Assembly (NCBI GenBank): GCA_016867725.1 | Contig: VGIX01000041.1 | Span: forward strand, 1-13,815 | Direction: 5' to 3' | Length of the DNA stretch: 13,815 nt | Source: Candidatus Effluviviaceae Genus I sp. | GTDB taxonomy: Bacteria; Joyebacterota; Joyebacteria; Joyebacterales; Joyebacteraceae | In this document: positions 1-8,093 of the stretch, piece by piece | How positions within the stretch are numbered: position 1 is the stretch's first letter | Layout: the number at the start of each line of letters is the position of its first letter | The notes under the pieces: model-generated | Seen by the model: only the letters and a program-made list of their open reading frames with translations | What the model was told of the DNA's origin: nothing | The model's database searches: none | Made by a program: the position numbers and the translations under genes

Positions 1-37
1 ACCGTGCAGAACCGATGCCAGCCATGGCTCCGCCCTC

Positions 38-475
38 CTACTTCAAGACTACCACTTTCCTTGACAGCGAGCGAGTTCCGACCTCCAGCCGGCAGAAGTA
101 CACCCCGCTGGCCACGCGCTCCCCGCGATCCGTCCTGCCGTCCCAGGTGGCGGTCTGCCACCCGGCCGGAACCGGCCCGTCCACGAGGGTTCTCACCCGC
201 CGCCCCGCAAGGTCGTACACCACCAGCGGCACGGGACACGCCTGCGGCACCGCGAACCTGAACACGGTGTCAGGTGACGTCGAGGAGAGGATCTCGAGCG
301 CCGGCGAGGCCGGGCTCGGCGTCATGCCGTCGAACGGCACCCAGCCCGTGGGCAGAGCAGTGCTCTGGGCGGCTGAGACCGAGGAGAGCGCGAGCAGAGC
401 GAGACACGAAAGAGACGTGAGAGAGGCAATGCGGGAGTCGTTCGGAGACCGGGGGAGCTGAGGAGGCGTGCGCAT
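38..475 (-). CDS. Small secreted protein consisting of a signal peptide plus a FlgD-Ig-like C-terminal tail
   Basis: This is a 145-residue protein. I chose the ATG at 475 because a strong Shine-Dalgarno (GGAGGT) lies just upstream of it; the frame is open back to 583 but has no comparable site there. Residues 1-35 look like a signal peptide, with an Arg-containing n-region, a hydrophobic stretch at about 16-34 and a likely cut near VSA-AQ. Residues 36-67 are a short Pro/Ser-rich linker. Residues 68-145 match the FlgD-Ig/secretion-tail family: VYDLAGRRVRTLVDG (86-100), WDGRTDRGER (111-120), VASGVYFCRLEVG (121-133), and a basic-hydrophobic end (SRKVVVLK). This module normally closes long secreted enzymes or surface proteins, but here no cargo domain precedes it. 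It may be a minimal surface or adaptor protein, or the remnant of a longer gene. It has its own promoter and is probably not part of the upstream operon. The domain call is firm; the function is unknown. Confidence 0.72.
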   Translation of the reverse strand: MRTPPQLPRSPNDSRIASLTSLSCLALLALSSVSAAQSTALPTGWVPFDGMTPSPASPALEILSSTSPDTVFRFAVPQACPVPLVVYDLAGRRVRTLVDGPVPAGWQTATWDGRTDRGERVASGVYFCRLEVGTRSLSRKVVVLK

Positions 476-492
476 GGCGGGACCTCCTTCGT

Positions 493-513
493 GGGCCGGC
501 ACGGGCCCGGCCC
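493..513. repeat. GC-rich hairpin between the palindrome and the ribosome binding site
   Basis: GGGCCGG (493-499) and CCGGCCC (507-513) form a perfect 7-bp stem with a 7-nt loop. It abuts the 514-546 palindrome and ends a few bases before the GGAGGT site of the secreted-protein gene. In the leader RNA it would fold next to the ribosome entry region and could affect translation, or act with the palindrome as a paired terminator-like structure. Short GC-only stems are frequent in such DNA, so the role is uncertain. Confidence 0.35.
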
Positions 514-546
514 GACCGTGAGCGACAAGGCTTGCCGCGCACGGTC
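514..546. repeat. 33-bp imperfect palindrome just downstream of the -10 box
   Basis: The symmetry is centred on base 530. The outer arms GACCGTG (514-520) and CACGGTC (540-546) match perfectly, the inner arms GCG (522-524) and CGC (536-538) match, and CAAG/CTTG (526-529/531-534) match. Fourteen of sixteen half-site positions pair; the mismatches are 521/539 and 525/535. It starts one base past the -10 hexamer and covers the expected transcription start. It could be an operator for a dimeric regulator, a stabilising 5' hairpin in the leader, or a hairpin terminator for the upstream operon. No U-tract follows on the minus strand, which weakens the intrinsic-terminator reading. Confidence 0.55.
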
Positions 547-547
547 T

Positions 548-574
548 ATTGTACCCCCCCCGTTCTACTATCAA
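548..574 (-). promoter_or_regulatory. Sigma70-like promoter with an eight-G run in the spacer
   Basis: On the minus strand TTGATA (574-569) resembles a -35 box and TACAAT (553-548) a -10 box. Each matches five of six consensus positions. The spacer is 15 nt: GTAGAAC followed by eight G (561-554). Fifteen is short of the usual 16-18. Transcription would start near 541 and read into the secreted-protein gene at 475, giving a leader of about 65 nt. The site lies beyond the stop of the last permease gene. It stands out because the surrounding sequence is very GC-rich and AT-rich hexamers are rare. Confidence 0.5.
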
Positions 575-635
575 CCCCGGCATAGTGACGCCGCGGGCAA
601 GCTCCCCAGCGCGCCGAACACGCCGAGCGGGCCCC

Positions 636-1538
636 TCAATACGCCTTCCCCACCGCTGCGGGGGGACGGGACCGGCCGATGACGCCGACGAGGGCGACCA
701 TGGTGAGCACGTAGGGGATCATCTGCACGAACTCGGTGGGAACCTGCCGGCCCTGGAGGCCCATCTGCACGGCCTCGGCGTACCCGAACAGCAGCGACGC
801 GCCGAGCGCCCCGAGCGGGCTCCACTTCCCGAAGATCATCGCCGCGAGCGCGATGAACCCGCGCCCGGCCGACATGTTCTTCACGAACTGGTGCGTGTTG
901 AGCGCGAGGAACGCTCCGCCCAAGCCCGCGAGCGCCCCGCTCAGGAGCACGCCGGCGAACCGCATCCGCCGCACGCTGATGCCCAGCGTGTCGGCCGCCT
1001 CGGGGTGCTCGCCGGTCGCGCGGAGCCGAAGGCCGAACGGCGTGCGGAACAGCACGAGGTGCGAGACCGCGACGCTTGCGAGCGCGACGAGCACGAGCGG
1101 CGGGTAGTGTCCGAGCACCGGGTTCACGGCGCGCGCGAGGCCGCCCCACGACGCCGGCAGCGTCCAGTGCGCCATCGAGGCGACGGGCGGCGAGTTGGCC
1201 GAGCTCCCCCACACGATCCAGGTGAGGAACTGCGTCGCGCCGAGCGCGAAGAGGTTGATCGCGACCCCGCTCACGATCTGGTCGGCCCTGAACGTCACGG
1301 AGACGACCGCGTGGATGAGCGCGATGAGCATGCCGCCCGCGACGCCCGCCGCCGCGCCGACCCACGGGTCGCCGGTGGCCCACGTCGCGAGCACGCTCGT
1401 GAACGCGCCCGTGAGCATGATGCCCTCAAGCCCGATGTTCACCACGCCCGACCGTTCGGAGAACATGCCCCCGAGCGCCGCGAGCATGAGCGGCGTCGCC
1501 ATCCTGAGCGCGGAGTCCATGACGACGAGGTCGAACAC
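636..1538 (-). CDS. ABC transporter permease, BMP/nucleoside type (NupQ/YufQ-like)
   Basis: This is an inner-membrane permease of the BPD_transp_2 family, the second membrane subunit of a BMP-type nucleoside importer. Family hallmarks are ATPLMLAALGGMFSERSG and VVNIGLEGIMLTGAF near the N-terminus. A cytoplasmic coupling segment follows the pattern GLRLRATGEHPEAADTLGI. The protein has several strongly hydrophobic helices and about 300 residues, normal for the family. I place the start at the GTG at 1538 because GGAGGT lies 7 nt upstream. A GTG five codons earlier (1553) is in frame but has no obvious Shine-Dalgarno; NupQ-type proteins fit either length. It is the last gene of the operon and follows the MurJ-like gene rather than its usual partner permease. 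It presumably pairs with the permease at 3245-4345, the ATPase at 4342-5856 and the receptor at 5886-6896. Specificity is inferred from the receptor family. Confidence 0.92.
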   Translation of the reverse strand: MFDLVVMDSALRMATPLMLAALGGMFSERSGVVNIGLEGIMLTGAFTSVLATWATGDPWVGAAAGVAGGMLIALIHAVVSVTFRADQIVSGVAINLFALGATQFLTWIVWGSSANSPPVASMAHWTLPASWGGLARAVNPVLGHYPPLVLVALASVAVSHLVLFRTPFGLRLRATGEHPEAADTLGISVRRMRFAGVLLSGALAGLGGAFLALNTHQFVKNMSAGRGFIALAAMIFGKWSPLGALGASLLFGYAEAVQMGLQGRQVPTEFVQMIPYVLTMVALVGVIGRSRPPAAVGKAY

Positions 1539-1545
1539 CTGCGAG

Positions 1546-1551
1546 ACCTCC
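1546..1551 (-). promoter_or_regulatory. Ribosome binding site deciding the start of the second permease
   Basis: GGAGGT reads on the minus strand from 1551 to 1546, followed by a 7-nt spacer and GTG at 1538-1536. It lies inside the coding sequence if the upstream GTG at 1553 is used, which favours the 1538 start. Confidence 0.55.
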
Positions 1552-1592
1552 ACGATTGCCGGCGGCCGCCCGAGCCGCGCAAGCCGCCGCCC

Positions 1593-3248
1593 CTACTCCG
1601 GCGTCGGCGCGGCCGGCGAGAACTTCGCGATGATGTGGTCCAGGCTCCCCCGGAGCGCCCGCACGACCTCCTTGAGCTCCTCGCGGGCGAGGAACAGCGA
1701 CGCCACGACGTACACGACGGTCCCCTCGAACACCAGTCCGCCGATCGCGAGGAGCTGTCGGAAAATGCTCGGCGGGTCGGCGATCCCCACGAAGTTGCTG
1801 GCCGTGAGGAAGAGCACCGTCCCCATGATCGCGGCGGCGGCGAACGTCCCCGCGAAGCTCCAGAAGAGCCGCCGGTACCTCCCCTGCCGCACGCTCTTCG
1901 GCAGCACGAACAGGAACAGCACGAGCTTGAACACGTGCGCGATCGAGGTCGAGAGCGCGACCCCCGCGTGCTGGAAGACCCGCACGAAGAGCGCGACGAG
2001 CGCGACCTTGACGCCCAGCCGCACGAACCCGGCGATCACGGGCGTCTTCGTGTCGCGGAGCGCGACGAACGCCGTGATCATGATGCTCGTGAGTCCGAGC
2101 GCCCAGATGGTCGGCGTGTACAGGAGGAGCGCCGAGACCGTGAAGCGCACCGAGTGCTCGTCGAACTCACCGCGCTGGAACACGAGCCGGACGAGCGGGC
2201 CGCCCAGCACCGCCATCGCGATGGACACCGGGAAGAGCACGAAGAACGCGACGCGCAGCGACATCATGAACTTGTCGGCGAGCTCGCTCAGGTCGTCCCG
2301 GGCGGCGAGCGACGAGAAGTACGGCAGGAGGACCGTCGAGAACGCGAAGATGAGGATCTCGCGCGGGATGTCAATGAGCCGGATCGCATACGCGAGCGCG
2401 GAGATGCTGCCCGACGAGAGCGTGGACGCGAACATCCTGTCCACGACGTCGTCGAGCTTCGCCCCCGCCATCCCGATGAGAAGCGGCGCGGCGAGCCTCA
2501 GCACACCGAGGAACATCGGGTCGCGGAAGTCGACCTTCACCTTGATGTCGCCCCGGTGCCGAAGGGCGACCGACACCTGGATGGCCGCGTGCGCCGCCGC
2601 GCCGAACACGACGCCGTACGCGAGACCGTGGATCCCGAACGGCACGGTCAGGACGAGCGCCGACACGATGAGGACCAGGTTGTTCACCGGGTTGCCGAGC
2701 CCCGGGATGACGAAGTTCCGGTAGCAGTGGAAGAGGTTCGCGAAGATCCCGCCGATCGCCGTGAAGAGGATGGCCACGAAGATGACACGCGTGAGCGAGG
2801 TGGCGAGCGCCCTCGCCTCAGGCCCGAATCCAGGCGCGACCGCGCGCACGATCCACGGCGAGGCCACGATGCCGATGACGACGATCGCCCCCACGAGCAC
2901 CGTGAAGTCGGCGAGGAACACGCCCACGTCGCGCCAGGCGGCGTGCTCGCCCTTCCGTTCGAGCCGCTCCATGAAGAGCGGGATGAACCCCGCGCGGATG
3001 GGCGACTCCAGCCACGAGATGATGATGGTCGGGATTGTGAACGCCACGAGGAACGCGTCCATCGTCACGCTCGTCCCGAAACGCGACGCGACGACCACGT
3101 CCTTGAAGAGCCCGAGCGCCTTCGCCACCAGCGCGAGCCCGATGACCACCGCGGCGGAGATGACGACGCTTCCCGCGGCGTTCGGCCGCTTCGCGCTCAC
3201 CGCGTTGACCGCCGGACCCGTCCCGCTCGCGCGGTCCTCCCCGTTCAT
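1593..3248 (-). CDS. murJ: MurJ/MviN-family lipid flippase
   Basis: This is a 551-residue polytopic membrane protein of the MurJ/MviN (MOP superfamily) group. Family members flip lipid II, the undecaprenyl-linked peptidoglycan precursor, across the inner membrane. After a roughly 30-residue cytoplasmic start, the family pattern appears: GLFKDVVVASRFG, MDAFLVAFTIPT, LESPIRAGFIPLF, LGNPVNNLVL, VDRMFASTLSSGSISALAYA, FAFSTVLLPYFSSLA, VFQRGEFDEHS and ALRDTKTPV. There are about 14 hydrophobic segments and a charged C-terminal tail. The ATG at 3248 overlaps the stop of the preceding permease (ATGA) and GGGGAGG precedes it. The location is odd: it separates the two permease genes of one ABC importer. 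It could be the cell's housekeeping MurJ carried along in the operon, or a paralogue with another lipid-linked substrate. The family is clear; the substrate is not shown by sequence alone. Confidence 0.9.
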   Translation of the reverse strand: MNGEDRASGTGPAVNAVSAKRPNAAGSVVISAAVVIGLALVAKALGLFKDVVVASRFGTSVTMDAFLVAFTIPTIIISWLESPIRAGFIPLFMERLERKGEHAAWRDVGVFLADFTVLVGAIVVIGIVASPWIVRAVAPGFGPEARALATSLTRVIFVAILFTAIGGIFANLFHCYRNFVIPGLGNPVNNLVLIVSALVLTVPFGIHGLAYGVVFGAAAHAAIQVSVALRHRGDIKVKVDFRDPMFLGVLRLAAPLLIGMAGAKLDDVVDRMFASTLSSGSISALAYAIRLIDIPREILIFAFSTVLLPYFSSLAARDDLSELADKFMMSLRVAFFVLFPVSIAMAVLGGPLVRLVFQRGEFDEHSVRFTVSALLLYTPTIWALGLTSIMITAFVALRDTKTPVIAGFVRLGVKVALVALFVRVFQHAGVALSTSIAHVFKLVLFLFVLPKSVRQGRYRRLFWSFAGTFAAAAIMGTVLFLTASNFVGIADPPSIFRQLLAIGGLVFEGTVVYVVASLFLAREELKEVVRALRGSLDHIIAKFSPAAPTPE

Positions 3249-4345
3249 CGCCCCTCCCCGGCGGCGCCGGCCACCGCCGCGTGCGCGGCCCTGAGCCTTC
3301 TCGACAGGACCTCGTTTCCGACGACCACCAGGATGATGGTCACCGACTGGATCACCTGGATGAGCTCGCGCGGCACCCTCGTGAACACGTCCACCTCGAG
3401 CGCGCCCGTGTTCAGCACGCCGAAGAGGAGCGCGGCGAGGAGCACCCCGAGCGGCGTGTTCCGCCCGAGGAGCGCGACCGCGATCCCCATGAACCCGAGC
3501 CCGCTCGAGAAGTTGTCGAGGAAGCGGTGCCGGAACCCCATCACCTCGTTCACGGCCACGAGGCCGGCGAACGCCCCCGAGATCATCATCGTGACGACGA
3601 CGGTCCTCCGCACGTTGATGCCCGCGCACTCAGCCGCCCGCGCGTTGTGCCCCACGGCGCGGATCTCGTATCCGAGCGTGGTGCGGTGCAGGATGAACCA
3701 CGCGACCCACACCGCCGCGAGCGCGACGACGAGCGAGAGGTTGAGCGGGTTCGCGTGCGGAAGCGGAATCCCGCAGAGCTGCGCCGCTCGCGCGAGCCGC
3801 GGGAGGCACCCGGCCGCGGCGATCTCGGCGGTCTGCGGGGTCATCTGGCCGGGCTCCCTGAGAACGTGGATGACGAGGTAGCTCGAAAGCCCGATGGCGA
3901 TGAAGTTCATCATGATCGTGTTGATGACCTCGTGGACCCCGAAGCGGGCCTTGAGATAGCCCGGCAGGAGCGCCCACAGCGCGCCGCCCGCGGCGGCCAC
4001 CGCGATGAGCGCGGGCACGAGGACGACCGCGGGGAGACCGGCGAGCGCGATGCCGGCCCACGCGCAGAGGAGCGAGCCCGCGTAGAGCTGCCCCTCGCCG
4101 CCGATGTTGAAGAGCCCCGCGCGGAACGCGAACGCGACGGCGAGCCCGGTGAAGATGAGCGGGGTGGCGTTGAAGAGGACGAGGCCCAGCCCGTCCACGC
4201 TCCCGAACGCGCCGCGGAAGAGGATGGCGTACACGCGCGCCGGGCTCTCCCCGATGGTCGCCACGACGAGCGCCCCGACGAGGAACGACGCGGCGACCGC
4301 CACGAGCGGCGAGATCAGCGCGGCCAATCTCAGCCAGCGGCTCAT
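3245..4345 (-). CDS. ABC transporter permease, BMP/nucleoside type (NupP/YufP-like)
   Basis: This is a 366-residue inner-membrane permease, the first membrane subunit of the nucleoside importer. Family features are an N-terminal membrane anchor (about residues 8-32), ATPLIFTGLAVAFAFRAG, FNIGGEGQL, GVHEVINTIMMNFIA, and the coupling segment GYEIRAVGHNARAAECAGI before the last helices. The length is typical of the longer of the two paired permeases. The ATG at 4345 overlaps the ATPase stop by 4 nt (ATGA), with GGGAGG six bases upstream. Its own stop overlaps the start of the MurJ-like gene in the same way, so translation of ATPase, permease and MurJ is probably coupled. It should form a heterodimer with the permease at 636-1538. 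Confidence 0.93.
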   Translation of the reverse strand: MSRWLRLAALISPLVAVAASFLVGALVVATIGESPARVYAILFRGAFGSVDGLGLVLFNATPLIFTGLAVAFAFRAGLFNIGGEGQLYAGSLLCAWAGIALAGLPAVVLVPALIAVAAAGGALWALLPGYLKARFGVHEVINTIMMNFIAIGLSSYLVIHVLREPGQMTPQTAEIAAAGCLPRLARAAQLCGIPLPHANPLNLSLVVALAAVWVAWFILHRTTLGYEIRAVGHNARAAECAGINVRRTVVVTMMISGAFAGLVAVNEVMGFRHRFLDNFSSGLGFMGIAVALLGRNTPLGVLLAALLFGVLNTGALEVDVFTRVPRELIQVIQSVTIILVVVGNEVLSRRLRAAHAAVAGAAGEGR

Positions 4346-5856
4346 GGCGCGCCTCCCGTCATGCACGCTCCGAGCTCCTCCTCCGTGACCGCGCCCCCCG
4401 GAAACCACGCGACGATCGCACCGCGGTACATGACGCCGATCCTGTCGGAGAGCGACATGATCTCCGAGAGCTCTGCGGACACGAGCAGCACCGCCGCGCC
4501 CGCGTCGCGCATCGCGACGAGGCTCCGGTGGACGAACTCGACTGCCCCGATGTCCACGCCGCGCGTCGGCTGCGACGCGACGAGGAGCGAGGGACGGCCC
4601 GACAGCTCGCGGGCGACGATCAGCTTCTGCTGGTTCCCGCCGGAGAGGTCCGCCGTGAGGACCGCAGGGTCGCCCGGCCTCAGGTCGTGCTTGCGGATGA
4701 GCGCGACGGCGCGTCCGCGCACCGCCTCGCGGGCGACGAGGCCGCGCCGCGAGTACGGCGCGTCGCGGTGCCGGCCGAGCACAAGGTTCTCCTCGACGGT
4801 GAACTCGAGGACGAGCCCGCGCGCCTGCCGGTCCTCGGGGATGTGTGCCGCGCCCGCGCGCCGGACCTCCCCCGGCCGCCGGTTCGTGACGTCGCGCCCG
4901 GCGAGCGTCACGCGCCCGGCGCTCGCCCGGCGCAGCCCCGCGACGACCTCGACGAGCTCGGTCTGCCCGTTGCCCTGCACGCCCGCGATCCCGACGATCT
5001 CCCCGGCGCGCACCGTGAGGTCCACGCCGCGGACGACCTCGACGCCCTTCCTCCCCTCGGCGCGAAGCCCGCGCACCTCGAGCACGGGCTCCGCGGGCCG
5101 CGACCGCCCCCGGTCCACGCGGAGCAGGACCTCGCGGCCGACCATCATGTGCGCGAGCTCCGCCTCCGTCGTCTCGCGCGCCTGCACGACGCCCGTCACG
5201 CGGCCGTCGCGCATGACGGTCACGCGATCGGCGAGCCGGATGACCTCGTCGAGCTTGTGCGTGATGAAGACGATCGTGCGGCCCGCGTCGCAGAGCGCCC
5301 GCAGGATCGCGAAGAGCTCGCGCGCCTCGCGCGGCGTGAGGACGGCGGTCGGCTCGTCGAGGATGAGGATGCGGGCGCCGCGGTAGAGGACCTTCAGGAT
5401 CTCCACGCGCTGCTCGAGCCCGACGGAGAGGTTCTCGACGCGTTCGTCGGGGTCAAGGTCGAGGCCGTACTCCGAGGAGAGCCCCTGGACGGCGCGGCGC
5501 GCGGCGGGACGGTCCAGGAGGGCGCCGCGCCGCGGCTCCAGCCCGAGGACGACGTTCTCCGCGACGGTGAGCGTGTCCACGAGCATGAAGTGCTGGTGCA
5601 CCATGCCGACGCCGAGGCGGATGGCGTCGGAGGGGCGGTGGCGGGAGACCTCGCGCCCGGCGATCCGGATGGTCCCGGCGTCGGGCGCGACGAGTCCGTA
5701 GAGGGCCTTCACGAGCGTGGACTTGCCGGCGCCGTTCTCGCCGACGATCGCGTGGATCTCGCCCGCGCGGACCTCGAGGTCAACGCGGTCGTTGGCCAGG
5801 ACGCGCGGGTAGCGCTTCGTGACCCCGCGCATCTCGATCGCCAGGTCGGCGGCCAC
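4342..5856 (-). CDS. ABC transporter ATP-binding protein, double nucleotide-binding domain (nucleoside importer)
   Basis: This cytoplasmic ATPase of 504 residues carries two ABC domains in tandem, as in NupO/YufO and sugar-type importers. Domain 1 has Walker A GENGAGKS (39-46), a Q-loop at MVHQHF (85-90), signature LSVGLEQR (143-150), Walker B ILILDEPT (163-170) and switch His200. Domain 2 has the degenerate nucleotide loop GVQGNGQT (292-299), signature LSGGNQQK (404-411) and Walker B LLVASQPT (424-431), with Gln in place of the catalytic Glu. That asymmetry is normal for this family, so domain 1 is the likely hydrolytic site. The start is the GTG at 5856, preceded by GGAGAGG; the longer open frame reaching 7008 is out-of-frame receptor sequence. 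The gene lies 29 nt after the receptor gene and overlaps the permease gene. Confidence 0.95.
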   Translation of the reverse strand: MAADLAIEMRGVTKRYPRVLANDRVDLEVRAGEIHAIVGENGAGKSTLVKALYGLVAPDAGTIRIAGREVSRHRPSDAIRLGVGMVHQHFMLVDTLTVAENVVLGLEPRRGALLDRPAARRAVQGLSSEYGLDLDPDERVENLSVGLEQRVEILKVLYRGARILILDEPTAVLTPREARELFAILRALCDAGRTIVFITHKLDEVIRLADRVTVMRDGRVTGVVQARETTEAELAHMMVGREVLLRVDRGRSRPAEPVLEVRGLRAEGRKGVEVVRGVDLTVRAGEIVGIAGVQGNGQTELVEVVAGLRRASAGRVTLAGRDVTNRRPGEVRRAGAAHIPEDRQARGLVLEFTVEENLVLGRHRDAPYSRRGLVAREAVRGRAVALIRKHDLRPGDPAVLTADLSGGNQQKLIVARELSGRPSLLVASQPTRGVDIGAVEFVHRSLVAMRDAGAAVLLVSAELSEIMSLSDRIGVMYRGAIVAWFPGGAVTEEELGACMTGGAP

Positions 5857-5885
5857 GGCCTCTCCGTTCGCGCGCCCGCGTGCCG

Positions 5886-6892
<1,007 letters not shown>

Positions 6893-6896
<4 letters not shown>

Positions 6897-8074
6897 GATG
6901 CGCTCCTTTGCAGGGCGGGGCGGGCCGCGGCGGCGCTCCGGACGAGCGCTGCGAACGCCGCGAACCCCGCGATGACCACAAGGGAACCACCGAAGAACAC
7001 GAAGTCAAGGCCGAACATGTCCGAGAGCGCCCCTCCCGCGACCGGCGCGACGATGAGCCCCACGCTCATGCCGCTCGTGAAGAGCGCCATGGACGTGCCC
7101 ATCGCGTTGTGATGCCGTCCGCGCTCGGCGGCCACCGCGAGCCCCGCCGGCATGCCGATCGCCATGGTGACGCCCGTCGCGATCTGGAGCGCGAAGAGCG
7201 CCGCCACGCTCCGGCAGTACGGGATGGAGAAGATGAGCGCCGCCATCGAGAGGATGCCGATCCCCATGAGCGCCGGCCTCGATACGCGGTCCGCGGTCTT
7301 CCCGAACGGGATCTGGAGGACGCCCGCGAGGATGATGTTCGTCGCGAGAAGCGCGCCGATGACGCTGAGCGACGCGCCGAGCCCCTCGGCGACGAACGGC
7401 AGGAACGGGATGACGAGCCCGCGGCCGAACGCGACGAGCGCGCGGAAGAGGAACGCGGCCTTCACCATCGGGTCGCGGATGATGGTGCGCGTGCGCGCCC
7501 GCTTCTCGCCGGCCGCCCCGTGAAGACCGGCCTCGGGGAGAAGCAGGATGACGAGGAGCAGCGCGACGAGGCTCAGGCTCCCCATCGCGTAGAACGGCGC
7601 TCGGATGCCGAGGAGGTCGGCGACGGGGCCGCCGAGAAGCGGCCCGAGGCCGAACGCCGTGAAGAGCGCCACGTTGAACGCGCCCAGCCGCGAGCCCTCC
7701 TCGCCCTTCGGCGTGATGTCGGCGATGTAGGCCTGCGCCACCGGGTTGACCATCCCCGCGGCCGCGCCGTGGAGCACGCGCACCGCGATGAGCTGCGCCA
7801 CGCCCGACGCGACCGAGTACGCGAGCGAGAAGAGCGTGTACAACGACAGGCCGACGACCAGGAAGAGCCGGCGACCGTGGTGGTCCGAGAGCCGTCCCAC
7901 GATCGGCATCGAGATGAACTGCGCGAGCGAGAATCCCGTGAAGATGAGCCCGAGCGAGAGCCCGCGCGCCCCGAGTTCGCGGGCGTAGAGCGGCATGAGG
8001 GGGCCGATGAACCCGGTCCCCATGGCCGAGGCGAAGAGGGCCACGAAGAGCACGAAGTAGATGCGCCGGTGCAT
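6893..8074 (-). CDS. MFS transporter (DHA1-like)
   Basis: This is a 393-residue major facilitator protein with about 12 hydrophobic helices. The loop between helices 2 and 3 carries the family motif A as GRLSDHHGRR (about 60-69). An RVLHGAAAGMVNPVAQAYIAD segment in helices 4-5 resembles drug/metabolite:H+ antiporters of the DHA1 type, and GLGPLLGGPVADLLG matches the antiporter motif C region. A basic central loop (about 190-200) separates the two halves. The ATG at 8074 has GGAAGG upstream, 19 nt after the adenine deaminase stop, and the stop overlaps the nucleoside receptor gene. The position suggests export of a pathway product or import of a free base, but MFS sequence alone does not give the substrate; drug efflux remains possible. 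Confidence 0.9.
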
Positions 8075-8093
8075 GTCCCTTCCGGACGGCGGC

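Noticed and set aside
1-37. Possible gene end at the low-coordinate edge
   Set aside because: The 37 bases past the tail-protein stop are too short to support any call.
476-583. Longer start at 583 for the secreted tail protein
   Set aside because: The extra 36 residues contain no signal and would cross the promoter, palindrome and ribosome site; the ATG at 475 has GGAGGT and begins a normal signal peptide.
476-635. Rho-independent terminator for the large operon
   Set aside because: Hairpins exist (493-513, 514-546), but none is followed by a U-tract on the minus strand, and they lie beyond a better promoter, so I list them as repeats only.
1561-1570. 10-bp palindrome GGCGGCCGCC in the gap before the second permease
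   Set aside because: It is short, has no loop, and is expected by chance in DNA of this composition.
549-3881. Plus-strand open frame of about 1110 codons, and similar long plus-strand frames at 3281-5386, 4528-5997, 5880-7112, 6908-8113, 8061-9311, 9724-11865 and 11898-12929
   Set aside because: Their translations are Arg/Glu/Asp/His/Pro-rich with no domain. They lie antisense to well-recognised genes and are open because the strong GC bias of the real genes removes stops on the other strand.
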